A DNA stretch of 64,000 nucleotides from Cunninghamia lanceolata (GCA_027924645.1 BSBN01000040.1:2108001-2172000), one strand, 5' to 3'; positions 10,860-23,600 are shown, counted from the stretch's first letter. Notes: generated by a model from the sequence alone, not told the origin. Program-made: numbers and translations.

Positions 10860-13620
10860 AATTCGACGACCACTATGTTGTTAGGAACCGAAGACTCTTG
10901 GAGGGCTTTTTCTAGCACCACTTTATGTGCAGGTGATGGCTGTAGAAGGTCCAAGATAGAGATCTATGCTGGCATTTTCCCTAGATGTTTGACAAGATTA
11001 TAATCAGATTGAGTTGGGAGTCTAGGTGTAGGACCACGAATGGTGACACGACCACGATGAGTTGTAATAGCGCAATCTGTAGATTTGCCTTTGATTATGA
11101 GGGTAGATACACGACTCTCTTCAAAATGACCCACAATGGAGTCATAGGAAGTGGAAGCATGATTGACACCTTTACCTTTATCCAGAGGAGGACCTTGGCC
11201 ATGGTTAGGGAATGGTTCCTTATACATGTTGAGGTCTTTAATCATGTGTTGAGTTGGTGGTTCATCTTCAAAAGAGATTTGGTTACCCTCGATGAGATTT
11301 TGGATTAGGTGCTTGAGTTTCATGCATGATGTAGTTCTATGCCCTTTGCTCCTATGGAATTCACAATATTCATTTTCTCTATACCGTGCAGTTTTCTAAA
11401 CAGGTTCACCATATGGGGGAACATCTGGTAAGGTGAGGAGCCCTTTGTGTAAAAGCTTCTGTAGGACAGACTCTATGGGCTCTCTCAAGGGAGTGAATTG
11501 ACGCCGCAAAGGGTAATCTTATTGAGGCCGCTCTTGTTGTTGTTGTTGTTGGTTTTAGTATGGTTGTCTTTGTTGTTACTACTATTGAGGTGGAGTTTGA
11601 CTCAGTTTGGAAAGATGAAGTGGTGTTTGCAATGTTTGGATATGTTTAGAATCGACCACCCCATCGTTGACCACATTTTTATTTTTGTTCCAAAACTTTG
11701 GTTTATCATTTGTCTGTTGTTGAGGAGTATTGTCTTTAGTTTCTTTGAAGATTTTGACCACTCCTTTAGCAATGAGGGCCTTTTCAATGTTGATTCCCTT
11801 GTATGTAATTTCATCGAAGGTTGTAGCACTAAGAATTTGCAAATGAAAACCTAATTCTTGGTTGAGATTCTGCACAAATATGCTAACAAGCTACTTTTCA
11901 GGTATCTTGAATGGGAATTTGCTAGCCATTTATCTCCATCATTGAAGTAAAGAAATGAAAGTTTCACCATTTTTCTATTTGTTGTTGCATAGATTGGTCA
12001 TGGAGATCTCATGCTCCGTGTTGTAGGAGAAATGAGTGGGAAATTTCTCTGCTAACTCATTAAAAGACTTGATACCCGTGGGGAGGTGTGAGAACCATTC
12101 TATAGCTTGACCTCCAAAACTGCAAGGAAAGAGATGCATAAGATATGTGTCGTTATGTGAGACCTCAAAGCAAGCAAGATAGAATTCCCTGAGATGGTCT
12201 TTTGGGTCCCCTTTTCCTTTGTATTTATCAAACTTGGGAATAGTGAAATTGTGAGGAAAAGGGATCGTGGGTAATGACCAATCAAAAGGATAAGGACACA
12301 CTTCTTCTAAAGAGAAGGTCTTCTTGGTGTGGCCAAATGTTAAATCGGCTAACTGTTGTTGAGCTTCCACAGTTTTTAGCTCCATCGTTGTGGGAGGGGC
12401 TGGAAACATCTCCTGGTGTCCTAGAAGTGTTTGTTGATGCCCATACAGAAGATTGTAGTGGAAGCCATGGGCATTGGTATTATAAGGGTCATATGATTGG
12501 TTGGGGTTGTATATGTTTTAATTTTGGGGAGGTGGGGGTGGCGCTAGGTAAGAATGTAGGCTTTGTGATGGTTGAAGAAAAGAGTTTGGTGCTGGAAAGC
12601 TAAAGTTTGCTGGGTTAGGTTGCGGTTACGAAACATAGCTTTGGGAAGTTTGGTTTTGGGAATGTTGAGGGTGGTTAGGAAATGTGTTGAAAAAGTTTAG
12701 CACTGATGATCGTTGTGGTGGGGGGACATAGGTAGATGTGTTTTGTGATGGTTGAGGTTGATTGAGGATGAGTGTAGAAGAATGTTGTGGTTGGGGTTGC
12801 ATGACCCTAGTTGGTTGAGGGATACGAAGGTTTGATGATGTTGGGGGTGGTGTTTGTAGAGACCCTTGTTGCATGGCTACATAAGTATTTCTGGGTTTGT
12901 AATTTGGTGGGAAACCTTCTCGTGATGGGGTAGCCAATTTTCCACTTGCGATTGGTGTGGGCATTCTAGGAGTTTGTTGTATGTTTGATCGAGCTATGGT
13001 GGCTTGTTTGGCTAGCTCTGCTTGACGTTGGAGAGTCTCCTATTGGTGTTTGTAGATCTCCATAGGAGTCAGAAGCGGTGATATGGGTCTCTCTCCTGTT
13101 GGGTTTTGATAAAGAGGATTCTCCTATTGTGCAATCGTTCTCCCTTGTGTGCTTTCTTCATGTAAGGACATGGTCACTGTTGACATGATTTGGACCATAG
13201 GTATGGCGTCTTGGGTGTTGTTAGGTTCGTTAAGATTTGATAGATCAAAACCTTTGGGTAATTTGGCTCCTTGCTTTGCTAGCAAGTGAAAGAAATGATC
13301 TTGGTTCTCACTAAGGATTTTGTCAAAGGTGGCCATGGCTTTAGGATCTTGTATGATTTCATCAAGGTCTTGTCTATCTTCTTGAGAGGATTGACCTATT
13401 TTAAAGTGTCGCTCTTCTTGAGATGGGACTTGACCTATGGAATAACCTTGTGGAATAAAGTCCGGAGGCATGCCTGTGGTATAGTGAGGTGTACTTACCA
13501 AAGGGACCCTACCTTCCTGAGATGGGACTTGATTGACAGTATAACCTTGTGGAACAAAATCCAGAGGCATGTTGGTGGTATAGTGAGGTGTACTTACCAA
13601 AGGGCCCATACCTTCTTGAG
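10860..13620 (-). pseudogene. Gag of element 2, decayed
   Basis: From the N-terminus (right) to the C-terminus (left): a Pro/Gln-rich head with a two-fold 33-residue repeat (about 13420-13620), a Pro/Thr/Gln-rich low-complexity stretch (12626-12964), the retrotrans_gag core (11975-12409, with FTIPKFDKYKGKGDPKDHL and FPCSFGGQAIEWFSHLP), then a zinc-knuckle variant near 11330-11370, YCEFHRSKGHRTTSC, with spacing C-x2-H-x4-H-x4-C. The C-terminal spacer runs to about 10860. Several stops and frame changes break it. Gag would package the RNA. The CHHC knuckle is the same type as in the young element at the right end of the window. Confidence 0.75.
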
Positions 13621-13622
13621 AA
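13421..13622 (-). repeat. Tandem duplication of about 102 bp inside gag of element 2
   Basis: Two adjacent copies, 13421-13521 and 13522-13622, each start agatgggactt and end ttaccaaagggnccc. They encode 33-residue units of the form PLVSTPHYTTxMPxDFxPQGY, giving a repeated Pro/Tyr-rich head of Gag. The copies differ at about a dozen bases, so the duplication is not recent. Confidence 0.8.
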
Positions 13623-13879
13623 TTGTTTGGTTGGTCAAGCTATGGCATGTTTGGAGAGTTGGTCAATCTTTCTGCTGGTGTCTTGGGAGTAACCTTGGGA
13701 GTAACGTTGGATCGGCCTAATTGAGGTGTGTGAAGAGGTGATTTGCACTTCCTCGGGACAACTTGCTTGGTCTTCATAGTTTGCTGGAGTCTAGTGGTTA
13801 CCATGGAATACACTAGGACAATATGCTGGGATTCTGCTTGTGTTTTGAAAAAGACAAATTTTGATGCACAGTTTATTGG

Positions 13880-14230
13880 ACAAAAGGCACTGTACTATTT
13901 ACCAAAGGCGGAGGACTATGCCACCAAAAGAGAGCTACTGTAATACCAAAGGCAATGGACTAAGCTGCCAAAGGTGAGGTACTGTTATACCAAAGGCGGG
14001 CTACTGGTAGACCAAAAGTGAGCTACTATAATACCAAAGGCGATGGACTGAGCTGCCAAAGGTGAGATATTGCTATACCAAAGGCGAGCTACTGTTAGAC
14101 CAAAAGTGAGCTACTGTGATATCAAGGGCACTGAAGTAGGTTTGCCAAAGGCAAGGTACTGTTATACCAAAGGCAGGCTACTGTAATACCAAAGGTGAGC
14201 TGTTGTTATGCTAGAGGTACTGAAGTAGTA
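13880..14230. repeat. Short tandem repeats in the element 2 leader (array 1)
   Basis: About sixteen degenerate copies of a 20-24 bp unit that reads roughly taccaaaggcgagctactgt. Adjacent units vary at the same few places (ggcg/agtg, gagcta/gggcta, tgtaa/tgtta). The array lies between gag and the primer site, so it belongs to the transcribed leader. Confidence 0.8.
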
Positions 14231-15430
14231 TCTGTGATGTTTTATAAGGCAAATTTTGATAGATTTGGTTTTGGTTATGATTGGATTTGCTTTGGCAAGA
14301 GAAAACACATCAAACAAGTTTGCAACAAAAGGACTGACATAACAAATAGTGTATGTTTGAGGCTCACAAAAGCCCAATGTTTCCATAGGTATAAGACAAC
14401 TAAAAACAATATCAAGCACATTTTATCTCTAGAGACAAGGTTTCATTGTAGTAGATCATCTCACAACTTAATACTCCGTCGACAAAATGTCATTCCATAA
14501 AGGTGTCAGACATTTGTATCTTTGCGAGAGATGATAGGTAGGGATATCTCACCCTCCCCTCATAAATTTCAAGTAGGTCACAAGAACTTTATGGCCAAGG
14601 GAATACTATCTCTTCTCAAGGGAGCCATGGTGAGTATCTTGAGGGCTTAAATCGATTCCCCTTGCATTGATGATTACCGCAATGTTTAGAGGTGGATCAG
14701 GTAGTCACTATCTAGATTGGTTCTTAGTAACTTTGAGGGACCAACACCTTATGAGCAATGTGATAGGCTATTAAAAGCTTTAACCAATCCTACTAAGAGT
14801 ATCAAACACTTCACTCAATGTAAAAATTGTTTCCACAAAGAGCTAGTACACCTCTTTTCAATTTGGCACCACAAGGTAAGGCTGACGTCGGTTAGGACTT
14901 GGCTTTCGCTTTATCCCTCTTATATAATGGTTCAAAGGAAAACTCTGCTTATGGTCATCCCTTTTGGATGAAGCGCAATCCAAAAGCAGGCCCTTCTAAA
15001 GGAATAACTGAAATGTAAGATCAAGCACGTCAAACAAAGGTCAATTGTCCCATTATAAAAAAAATAAGGTGCAACTAGATTAGGCACACACACGTTTGTA
15101 GTTGTCAATTGTCCCTTATGAAATTAAAGTGTTTGGCATTCATGTCCATTGTCCCTTAGAAAATTGAAGTGTTTTTGCATTCATGTCCATTGTCCCTTAA
15201 GAAAGCAAAGTGTTTCTAAGACTTAGATTACCAAAGTGATTTGTTCAATTATCCCTTAAGAAGGCAATATGTTTCTAAGACTTAGTGCAATAGATTGAGA
15301 TTTCTTCAATGCTTGTCCTACATGAACATGTTAGGGAAACCCATTTTCTCTATTTGAGTGATAAGAAGTTGCAACAAGTCAATTAGTTCCACACAAACTC
15401 AAGAGTTAGCAAAAAAATAAATCAGTCTAA
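14231..15430 (-). other. Leader of element 2, non-coding, with a second repeat block
   Basis: No gene is supported. Inside it, at about 15045-15290, four loose copies of a roughly 50 bp unit built on tccattgtcccttaagaaa ... aagtgtttc follow one another. The remainder contains the pyrimidine-rich cctcccctcataaatttc (about 14550) and no recognisable element. Long leaders with repeats and introns are known in Ogre/Tat elements. Confidence 0.55.
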
Positions 15431-16085
15431 CCCAAAAGTGCTTTACTGTCTTATTGGAGGCAACTTACTGTAATGCTAAAAGTGTTGAACTGTGTTGCCA
15501 GAAGTGAGTTACTACAGACCAGAGGCGATGCACTGTGCTACCAAAAGCACTGCTCTATGCTACCAATAGCGCGGTACTGTACTACTAAAAGTGTTTTACT
15601 GCCCCAGATCTAAAAAAAGTTGTATTTTGTCAAAAAAGTTAGGTCAAAAGATAATTTCATGTTTTCTTTGTAGATCTGGGATGAAGGGTTGATATAATCT
15701 ATGCCCTGGAATAAAAACCACTCAACGATGTTGCAAAAAAAGATGGGTTAACTCAAAAATTATAAACACTCCTAAATACGTCAGCTTAGGCAGTACACAA
15801 GATAATTGAAAGGACAAATAAATCAGCTTGCCAATCAATAAAGGATAGATATGTCAGTAAAACCCTACAGAATCACAAAACAAAATAAAAAACCCTATTT
15901 TTCCAAAAGCACTTTACTATTGTGTTGACCGCGCTGCACTGTGTATCCAAAAGTGCGCTATTGCACCAGCAGAAGTGCTATAGTATCGCCTGAAGGCGCT
16001 ACACTGTGCTACCAAAAGTGCTTTATTGTTCTACCAATAGCACTTTTCTAAATTTTTCCACTGTTCCGTACTGTACTTAACAAAA
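15430..16085. repeat. Short tandem repeats in the element 2 leader (array 2)
   Basis: Two blocks (about 15430-15604 and 15905-16085) repeat a unit like gctaccaaaagtgctttactgt, clearly related to array 1 at 13880-14230. The blocks are separated by about 300 bp of AT-rich sequence. The same unit on both sides of the leader suggests one originally larger array that was invaded or has diverged. Confidence 0.75.
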
Positions 16086-16114
16086 GCAATTTCTCAAAGA
16101 AAAAGAGGATTAGT

Positions 16115-16134
16115 GGGTCCCACCGGGCGTGCCA
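16115..16134 (-). other. Primer binding site of element 2
   Basis: On the minus strand the bases just inside the LTR read TGGCACGCCCGGTGGGACCC, three bases after the LTR end ..ATACACA. Position and the TGG start fit a tRNA primer site. I do not assign the tRNA with confidence. Confidence 0.6.
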
Positions 16135-16137
16135 GAA

Positions 16138-17283
16138 TGTGTATGAGGAAAATTGATTATGTTTAAATGATAAAATCAAAACTATGATAATAATCAAATC
16201 AAAAACCCATAACATAAAGAGATCTATCTAAATAAAAAGCCATTATTAATAAATCAATTTAAGAAATCTTTTACCCAGATTGTGTTGTTCTCTTTGTCGA
16301 ATGTGGATTGCTCAATAACACTGCGAAACCATGTTTACAACAAGTAAGTGTAGGTGCTCAAAGATCAATGTCAAAAGATCGTAAGTTGCTCAAACGATGC
16401 GATGTATGATTCAAGCGCTGTAAAGGATGCCTGAGAATAAGTGATTGAAGAGGATTTGTGAAGGAGATGAGGGGGGTTTATATAGGTTTCAACAGAGATC
16501 GATCAATGGTCCAGATAATTCAAAAGAATCAACGAAGGAGATAAAACAAATAACCATGATGAATGTGCACACAACATGTGTCAATCCATAAGGATATTTT
16601 TATTAAGATATGATGAAAACAAGATTGATTAAATAGATAACTCAGCTTGTAATTTTGTCTTTTTTAGAGTTCTAAAAATAAGACTGATTGTGCACATGAG
16701 TTAACGAGATATTTTAAAAGGAATTAGAAGATAACTGAAAATAAATAAATAAATTTATTTAATTGCTTGTGCATGATAGAGGAATATATAAGATATGAAG
16801 ATTTAAATAAATTAAACAAATAAATTGATTTAATTTATTTTGCATGATGAAGGATAAATAAAATATGTGATTTTATTTTATTTTTAGAAGATTGAGATAA
16901 TATAAATAAATTTGCATGATTTATTTAAACTTAGAAGAACAAGTGATTTAATTAAATAATGTAGAATTATTTAATTGTAGATAAGATAGAATTGGATGAG
17001 TTAATTAAATAATTAGATTTATTTAATTAATGGAGATTTGAAATTTGAAAGAGGATAATGATTTAATTAAATAATTAGAATTATTTAATTTTGGAAGAAT
17101 AAGGTTGATTTTGCTGAAATTAATTAAATAAAAAGAATTTATTCAATTAATATCAAAATTATGTGATCTAGAAGAATTTAATGAAATTAATTAAATAATT
17201 AGATTATTCAATTAATGTTAAATGCAGGCGATTAGATAGAAATGCAAGTGATGTGATGACCTGGTCATTTTAGGGTGTCTACA
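16138..17283 (-). repeat. 5' LTR of element 2
   Basis: On the minus strand it starts TGTAGACACCCTAAAATGAC at 17283 and ends ..TTCCTCATACACA at 16138, length 1146 bp. The U3 half (16600-17260) is an AT-rich stretch of repeated taattaaataa and gatttaatt words. The bases next to it at 17284-17288 (ctcct) belong to the interrupted copia B pol gene, which marks the insertion point. Confidence 0.8.
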
Positions 17284-17975
17284 CTCCTAAGGCTGATCAA
17301 AGCAAGTATAGATCAACGATTGGAGGACTACTATATTTGACTACTGCTAGACTAGATATTATGCATGGAGTCTGTCTTGTGGCTAGATTTCAAGAAGATC
17401 CTAGAGTCTCACCTATTATGGTAGTGAAGAGGATTCTATGATATTTAAAGGGCACTCCAAATCATGGCTTGTGGTATCCAAAAATATTGACTTTACTCTA
17501 AGTGCATATACAGATGTAGATTGGGTTGGTTGTGTAGATGACATGAAAAGTACAAGTGGTGGTGCATTCTTTCTTGGATATAGATTGGTGTCTTGGCTAA
17601 GTAAGAAAAAAGATCCAGTGTCTTTATCTACTGCAGAGGCAGAGTATATTGTTGCAGCATCATGTTGTACACATGTGTTATGGATGAAACAAACCTTGAA
17701 GGATATCAAAGTTGTGTATGATGAGCCAATTTCTATTTTATGTGATAATACAAGTGCTATTAACATTTCAAAGAATCTAGTGATGCATTCAAGGACAAAG
17801 CATATTTCAATTAGGTATCACTTTCTAAGAGAGAAGTTTGCAGAGAATGAAGTGAAGCTTGAGTATGTGCCTACAAAGGATCAGGTTACCAACATATTCA
17901 CTAAGGCTCTTCCTAAGGATACATTTGAGTATCTCTAGGAAAAGTTAAGGGTTATTGCCCCTCCTTTGAACTAGA
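17284..17975 (+). pseudogene. Copia B reverse transcriptase end and RNase H
   Basis: It starts mid-gene at the insertion junction with the RT thumb (RSTIGGLLYLT, LDIMHGVCLVARF). A TGA at about 17438-17440 falls where RIL.YLKGT normally has Arg. The RNase H follows: AYTDVDWVGCVDD, STSGGAFFLG, LSTAEAEYI and CDNTSAINISKN, with Asp, Glu and Asp in place. A TAG at 17936-17938 cuts FEYL from the last residues, and the family stop is the TAG at 17973-17975 after PPLN. It is well conserved relative to copia A (same family), but dead. Confidence 0.85.
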
Positions 17976-18199
17976 TGCATAAGGAGATGCATCAGTCCAG
18001 TGGACTTCAAGATTCATTCTTTTCTAGACTGATGTTGGAGGCTACCTCTTAGGGGGAGCAGGTAATGGTCATGATGATTGTTTCAGACAACGGGAGTAAG
18101 AGTTGATATAATTTGGTGTGCACTCCTAAGGGGGAGTATTCAAAGTAGTGAAAAGAAAAGGGCATGTGAACTGATAAGAGTGAAAGAAGAGGTGTGTTG
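17976..18199 (+). other. 3' untranslated region of copia B, left part
   Basis: Non-coding DNA with two short purine tracts (cttagggggagcagg near 18049-18063 and cctaagggggagtattc near 18124-18140). It ends in tgttg (18195-18199), which is the target duplication made by copia A. Confidence 0.65.
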
Positions 18200-19803
18200 T
18201 GTTGCAAGTATGTGCCTAATCGGTGTTGTCATTTATGTCAACATATCCTTGTCATTGGTTTCAATTGTATCTTATTCTATTACTTGTTTAGAAGACTTGT
18301 ATGTTGAGGATACTGAGAAAATTAGCCTCTCCGGAAGAAACAAGTGAGTTACATAGAAGTGCAGTATAGACAGTGAGTTGTATGCTGAAGAACAGTCTGG
18401 TAAACTACTCCACATTTACTTCTGCTTGAAGATCATGGTCTGTAGATTAGAAGTAAGTTAGAGGTATGTTTGAGGATGCTACATTCCAGGTTTGTGCTAT
18501 CTGCATGAAGATCTGAGTGAGTTGTGTCCATCAGAGTGAAACCTACTTTTTCTGTAAGTTCAGTTAGGACAAGAAGAAAGTATTTTGTTCCGTATTCCTC
18601 CACAATAAAGTATTTGGCTTTGCAGTTCTAGAGGGAAGTCTGGTATGATGATAAGTGTCTATAGTTGCAATGGTTCGTGGTTTAGTGGTCCCCAAGCTAT
18701 CTTTCTTTTATGACAGTTGAAGACAGTGAAGTGCATGTGTTCTGGTGAGAAGATTCCTATGGATTAAGTGGTTGAGGTTCATACGGTTGTTCCTGATGAT
18801 TATAGCATTCTTGTGGATGTCTCCTAATTATGGTCCTATCTAGACTTTGGTCTGTGTTAATAAATTGAGATGGTGTGTGAAGATTGTTCCCAGATAATGT
18901 AGCATGTAACCAGTCTTGGCCAACCTGGTTGATCCCAATGATTGCAAAGATCTATGGAAGAATGTGGAAGCATGTTGTGACATGGAAGATTGTGTTTGAG
19001 TCCCAACTAAGGCATGGTATGATCTACATTTCATTTCCCTTGCACATTGTTGTAATAGGTCAGGACCTATTTTGTAAAAGTTTGTAATACCGACCTCGGA
19101 GATTGTTTCAATGGTTGATGATTGTGTTGCCGACCTTGATGATCATTCTAAGGTTGATGTAGTGTATAAATACTTGTAGCTGAGTCGTGGAAAAGTGTCC
19201 TTGAGAGAAAATGAGAATATATTAAGAAAGGTCCAAAAGGCAGAGCAGAGAAGAGACAGAGGAAAGAAGAGGAAAGGCAGAGCAAAGAAGAGGTAGAGGA
19301 AAGAAGAAGAAAGGCATAGCAGAGAAGAGGTAGAGGAAATAAGAGGAAGAGCAGAGCAAGGGAATCATTATATTCAATTACAAATATAGAAAAGTATTGA
19401 TCGTGGCAGTAAGTATGGCAGTAAGCCACCAGTAGGGTTTAACAACCCTTATTGTAATCTTGCTAGGTTTAGGGCTGAAGCAATCATCTTGCTAGACCTA
19501 GTTGTTCTTCATGGCAGTAAGCCAGTATGTTTAGGCCCATGGAGTGACAAAGGCTGAACATCATTATTTCAAGATTGCAATATATATTGAGAGTTAATCC
19601 TCTCTGTGGCTTTTCCCCACCTTGGGGTTTTCTACGTAAATCTGGTGTCTCTTGTGTTTGATGTTGTTAAGTTTTTGATTCCATGCACTCATTGTTAAAT
19701 CATAATAATTGTGGATAAGTGAAGAATGTTTAATTGTAGAAAGTGTTTAAGTTTTTGTGACAACTGATTCACCCCCCCATTAGTTGTTCGGCACATATCA
19801 ACA
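18200..19803 (+). repeat. 5' LTR of copia A
   Basis: Starts TGTTGCAAGTATGTGCC and ends GCACATATCAACA, so the ends form the inverted repeat TGTTG/CAACA. A TATA-like box gtataaata lies at 19164-19172. A purine-rich tandem repeat at 19237-19352 (unit near gcagagaagaggtagaggaaagaagaggaaa) follows the TATA box and would lie in the transcribed part. A C-run near 19771 is followed by the LTR end. Confidence 0.85.
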
Positions 19804-19805
19804 AT

Positions 19806-19818
19806 TGGTATTAGAGCC
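19806..19818 (+). other. Primer binding site of copia A (initiator Met tRNA)
   Basis: tggtattagagcc lies two bases after the LTR end. It is the usual copia primer site TGGTATCAGAGCC with one C-to-T change. Confidence 0.85.
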
Positions 19819-19861
19819 AAGTTCCTCTAAAGAAAGTTTAATAGCTTGAGGAAGATCCAAA

Positions 19862-20649
19862 ATGTCTTACAAGAAGGAAGCGCTGCATTTTGATGGAATG
19901 AATTATGTTCTCTGGAAGGCTCGAATGAAAAGCCATCTTGTTTCTCTTGGTTACAAAGTTTGGAAAGCTACAAAAATAGAATACACCATAGCTCAAAATG
20001 GTTCGACAACTAAAGACAAAATCAAAGAATATGAGATAGATATCAAGGCAAAGGATGCTCTGTTAAGCTCATTAACTGACTCAATATTGATGAAAGTGGT
20101 GGATCTCAAAACTACAAATAAGGTATGGGAAAGAAGGAAGCCAAGTTACAAAGTCTAAAAGTGAAATATGAAAGATTGAAGATGAACAATGATGAAAACA
20201 TATCAGCTTTTATGCAAAGAGTTTATGAACTTGTTACAGGGATAAAAGCCATAGACGGAACTCTCGAAGAAAAGGAAATTGTTATGAAAATTCTCAGATC
20301 TCTGCCTAAGTCCTACTGTCACAAGGTAGCCATGATTGAAGAATTTATGCAAGTAAAAATTGTTAACAGGGATCAATTTCTTGGTAAGCTTACTGCCTTT
20401 GAAATGAGGGAGTTAGATGATGCTCTGCCAAAAGTTGAGATGGCCTTCAAAGCTAGTACTCATGGAAGTACTTCCAGATCAGAAAAGCACAAGGTAGAAT
20501 TTGATGATGAGTTAGATGAAGTTGAAGCCAACTTTGTAGACAGACTGCAAAGAGGATCTGATAAGTATAAAGGCAAATTACCTTTCAAATGTTTTTCCTG
20601 TGGTAAAGTAGGTTATTTTGCTTCCAGATGTCCTAGAAGAATTGAATGA
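19862..20649 (+). pseudogene. Copia A gag, frameshifted
   Basis: The ATG at 19862 starts a copia Gag head (LHFDGMNYVLWKARMKSHL), then AKDALLSSLTDSILMKV. A frameshift near 20125-20150 moves the rest (KLQSLKVKYERLKMNNDE, IVMKILRSLPKSY) into another frame. The nucleic-acid-binding knuckle CFSCGKVGYFASRC near 20590-20630 has Tyr where the zinc-binding His is expected (C-x2-C-x4-H-x4-C), so it is probably inactive. A TGA at 20647-20649 ends the segment. Confidence 0.8.
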
Positions 20650-23600
20650 AATAGAAGAAGATTTGAGAACAGGCCCCAAAAGACGTGTTATTATGTTGAA
20701 GATTTTGATGATGATGAAGGAGTATCAGATAATGGTGAACTAGATAATGTTACTTCCTCTGTAAATGAATGCTTGTTCATTGCTATTAAGGAAGATCTTG
20801 TGTCTACTAATTCTTCTAGTTGTATGAAGGAAGAAAAACTAGTGGAAAGTGCTTTGGCTGCTTAGGTCATTAAGGACAAGGATGAATGGGTTATTGATAG
20901 TGGTTTCTCTCACCACATGATTGGTGACAAAAGTAAGTTTGGAAAGATATGATGGTGGACTGGTTAGGTTTGGAGATGATACAACTGGTAGTATTTGTGG
21001 GAAAGGATCTATTTCTTTTGATGGCAAGCATAATACTTAAGATGTCTTGTATGTGAAAGGATTAAAGCACAATCTCCTGAATGTGGGTCAGATGTGTGAC
21101 AAGGGCTATGACTTAAGCTTCAAGGACAATGGATGCAAGATCAGGGAAAGCTCCGAAATAGTCATTACAACTAGTAAGAAGATCAGAGGTAATATCTATC
21201 ACTTGAAATGAACCGAGAACTATTGCTTGTTGACTCAGACTGATGAGAGTTGGTTATGGCATAGAAGGTTGTGTCACATAAAGTTTGATAATATTATGAA
21301 GATAAGTACTACACAGATTGTTAGAGATTTGCCTAAGCTTGTAAAGCCTGCTAATCGGGTTTGCAAGGAGTGTCAATTTGGGAAACAAACAAGAACAAGT
21401 TTCAAAAGCAATGATCAATCAGTTGGAGGACTACTTGAGCTAGTGTATACAGATTTGTGTGGAGCTACCAGAATAAGAAGTTTGCAAGGAGACATGTATT
21501 TCATGCTGCTCATTGATGATTATTCTAGAATGACTTGGGTCACCTTGAAAGAGAAACTTGAAGCTCTAGATAAATTCATGGCATTTAAGGCAATGGTTGA
21601 AAATGAGATGGATTTGAAAATTAAATGCTTGAGGTCTGATAGAGGAGGAGAGTTCACATCAAATGAATTCAATTTCTTTTGTGAAGAGCATGGAATAAAG
21701 AGATAGCTATCTGCACCCAGAACTCCACAACAAAATGGAGTTGTTGAAAGGAAAAACATAACAGTTCAAGAAGCTTCTAGAGCCATGACGAAGGAAGTTC
21801 ATCTACTGGAAGCATATTGGAGAGAGATAATTCACACCACAATATATATCCTAAATAGAGTTCAAGTAAAAGGTAACAGTTCAAAAACTCCCTATGAATT
21901 GTGGCATGGTAGAGTTCCTACTATGAAATATTTCAAAGTTTTTGGTAGCAGATGTTATATCAAAAGAGAAGAAGATTTAGGCAAGTTTGATGCTAGATGT
22001 GGTGAAGGAATCTTCCTTGGTTACTCCACCAAGAGTAAGGCCTACCAATACTATAATAAGAGGCTAAATAAGATCATTGAAAGTGCAAATGTTAAAGTTG
22101 ATGAATGTAAGGAAAGGTCTTCAGAATCAAGTGGATATGAGTTAGATGATCCAGATGTTTCAGAAGTGTTACAACATGAAGACAGCACAGATGAAGATGA
22201 ACAAGCTCTAGTAAGTGCTACCAAAACTCCAATATATGTAAGAATTAGTCATTTTGAAAATCAAATCATAGGAGATAAGAGTAAAGGGATCTTAACTAGA
22301 AGAAAAGTTGCAGAGGAACAAGTAAATTTATGTCTAATTTCTAAGGTTGAACCTAAAACTGTGGATGAGGCTTGCAAAGATGAGAATTGGATAAAGGCTA
22401 TGGAAGAGGAATTGATGTAGATAGGGAAGAATCAGACTTACGATCTTGTTCCTAGACCAACAGACAAGAATGTAATTGGTACAAAGTGGGTCTTCAGAAA
22501 CAAAATGAATGAGAATGGTGATGTGGTAAGAAACAAAGCAAGGTTGGTATGCAAAGGATACACTCAAGTTGAAGGAATAGATTTTGAAGAAACTTTTGCT
22601 CCAGTACCAAGGATTGAAGCAATAAGGATGTTTCTAACTTTTGTAGCATACAAAGATTTCAAGGTTTATCAAATGGATGTGAAGTCTGCCTTCTTAAATG
22701 GAGAGTTGGAAGAGGAAGTCTATATTCAACAACCGGAAGGATTTCAGTCATCAGAACAAGGGGACATGGTATGTAGATTGAAGAAAGCATTGTATGGATT
22801 AAAAGAAGCTCTTAGGGCATGGTATGCATGGTTGGACAGGTACCTGATACAGATAGGGTTCAGTAAAGGTACTACAAATAGTAATCTATACTTCAAGATC
22901 AATGATGAACAAACCCTGATTGTTCTAATTTTTGTTGACGATATTATTTTTAGAGGCAATGAAGGTATCTGCTCATTTTTGCTGGAGAAATGCAAAGTGA
23001 ATTTGAAATGTCTGTGTTTGGAGAAATGAACTTCTTTTTAGGTCTGCAAATAAGTTAATCAGATAAAGGTATCTTCATTTGTCAATCTAAGTATGTGAAA
23101 GAGTTGTTAAATAAATTTGGGATGGAAGACTCCAAACCAGTATGCACACCTATGATAACTAGTTGTAAGTTGAGCAAAGATGATAACTCACCCATGGCAG
23201 ACCAGAAAAAGTATAGATCTATGATTGGAGGATTACTTTATTTGACTAAAAATAGACCTGACATAATGCATGCAGTATGTCTTGTGGCAAGATTTTAGGC
23301 AGAACCCAAGGAATCACTGGTGAAGGCAGTCAAAAGAATTCTAAGATATTTAAAAGGAATAATAGATTATGGTTTGTGGTACCCTAAGGACTATGACTTT
23401 ACTCTCAGTGCATATACTAATGCAGCTTGGGCTGGAGATGTGGATGACAAAAAATGTACAAGTGGAGGTGCATTATTCTTGGGAAAAATATTAGTATCTT
23501 AGTTGAGAAAGAAATGGGATTCAATATCCATGTCTACTGCAAAGGCAAAATACATTACAGTAGCATGTAGTTGTACTCAAGTGTTATTGATGAAGTAGAA

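Larger units (their letters stand above)
4840..17283 (-). mobile_element. Tat-lineage Ty3/gypsy retrotransposon, decayed, 3' LTR not found (element 2)
   Basis: Read on the minus strand the order is 5' LTR (17283-16138), primer site, a 2.5 kb leader with tandem repeats, gag, protease, RT, RNase H, archaeal-type RNase H, integrase, and a long 3' untranslated region. The second RNase H between the first one and integrase defines the Ogre/Tat branch. Every domain carries stops or frameshifts, so the copy is dead. It was inserted into copia B: its LTR start TGTAGACACC abuts the copia pol sequence at 17284. No second copy of the LTR is seen to the left, so the 3' end is truncated or rearranged. The left limit given is approximate. 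Confidence 0.8.

Noticed and set aside
13880..14230. CRISPR-like array
   Set aside because: Repeat units are 20-24 bp, degenerate and without unique spacers; they sit in the leader of a plant retrotransposon.
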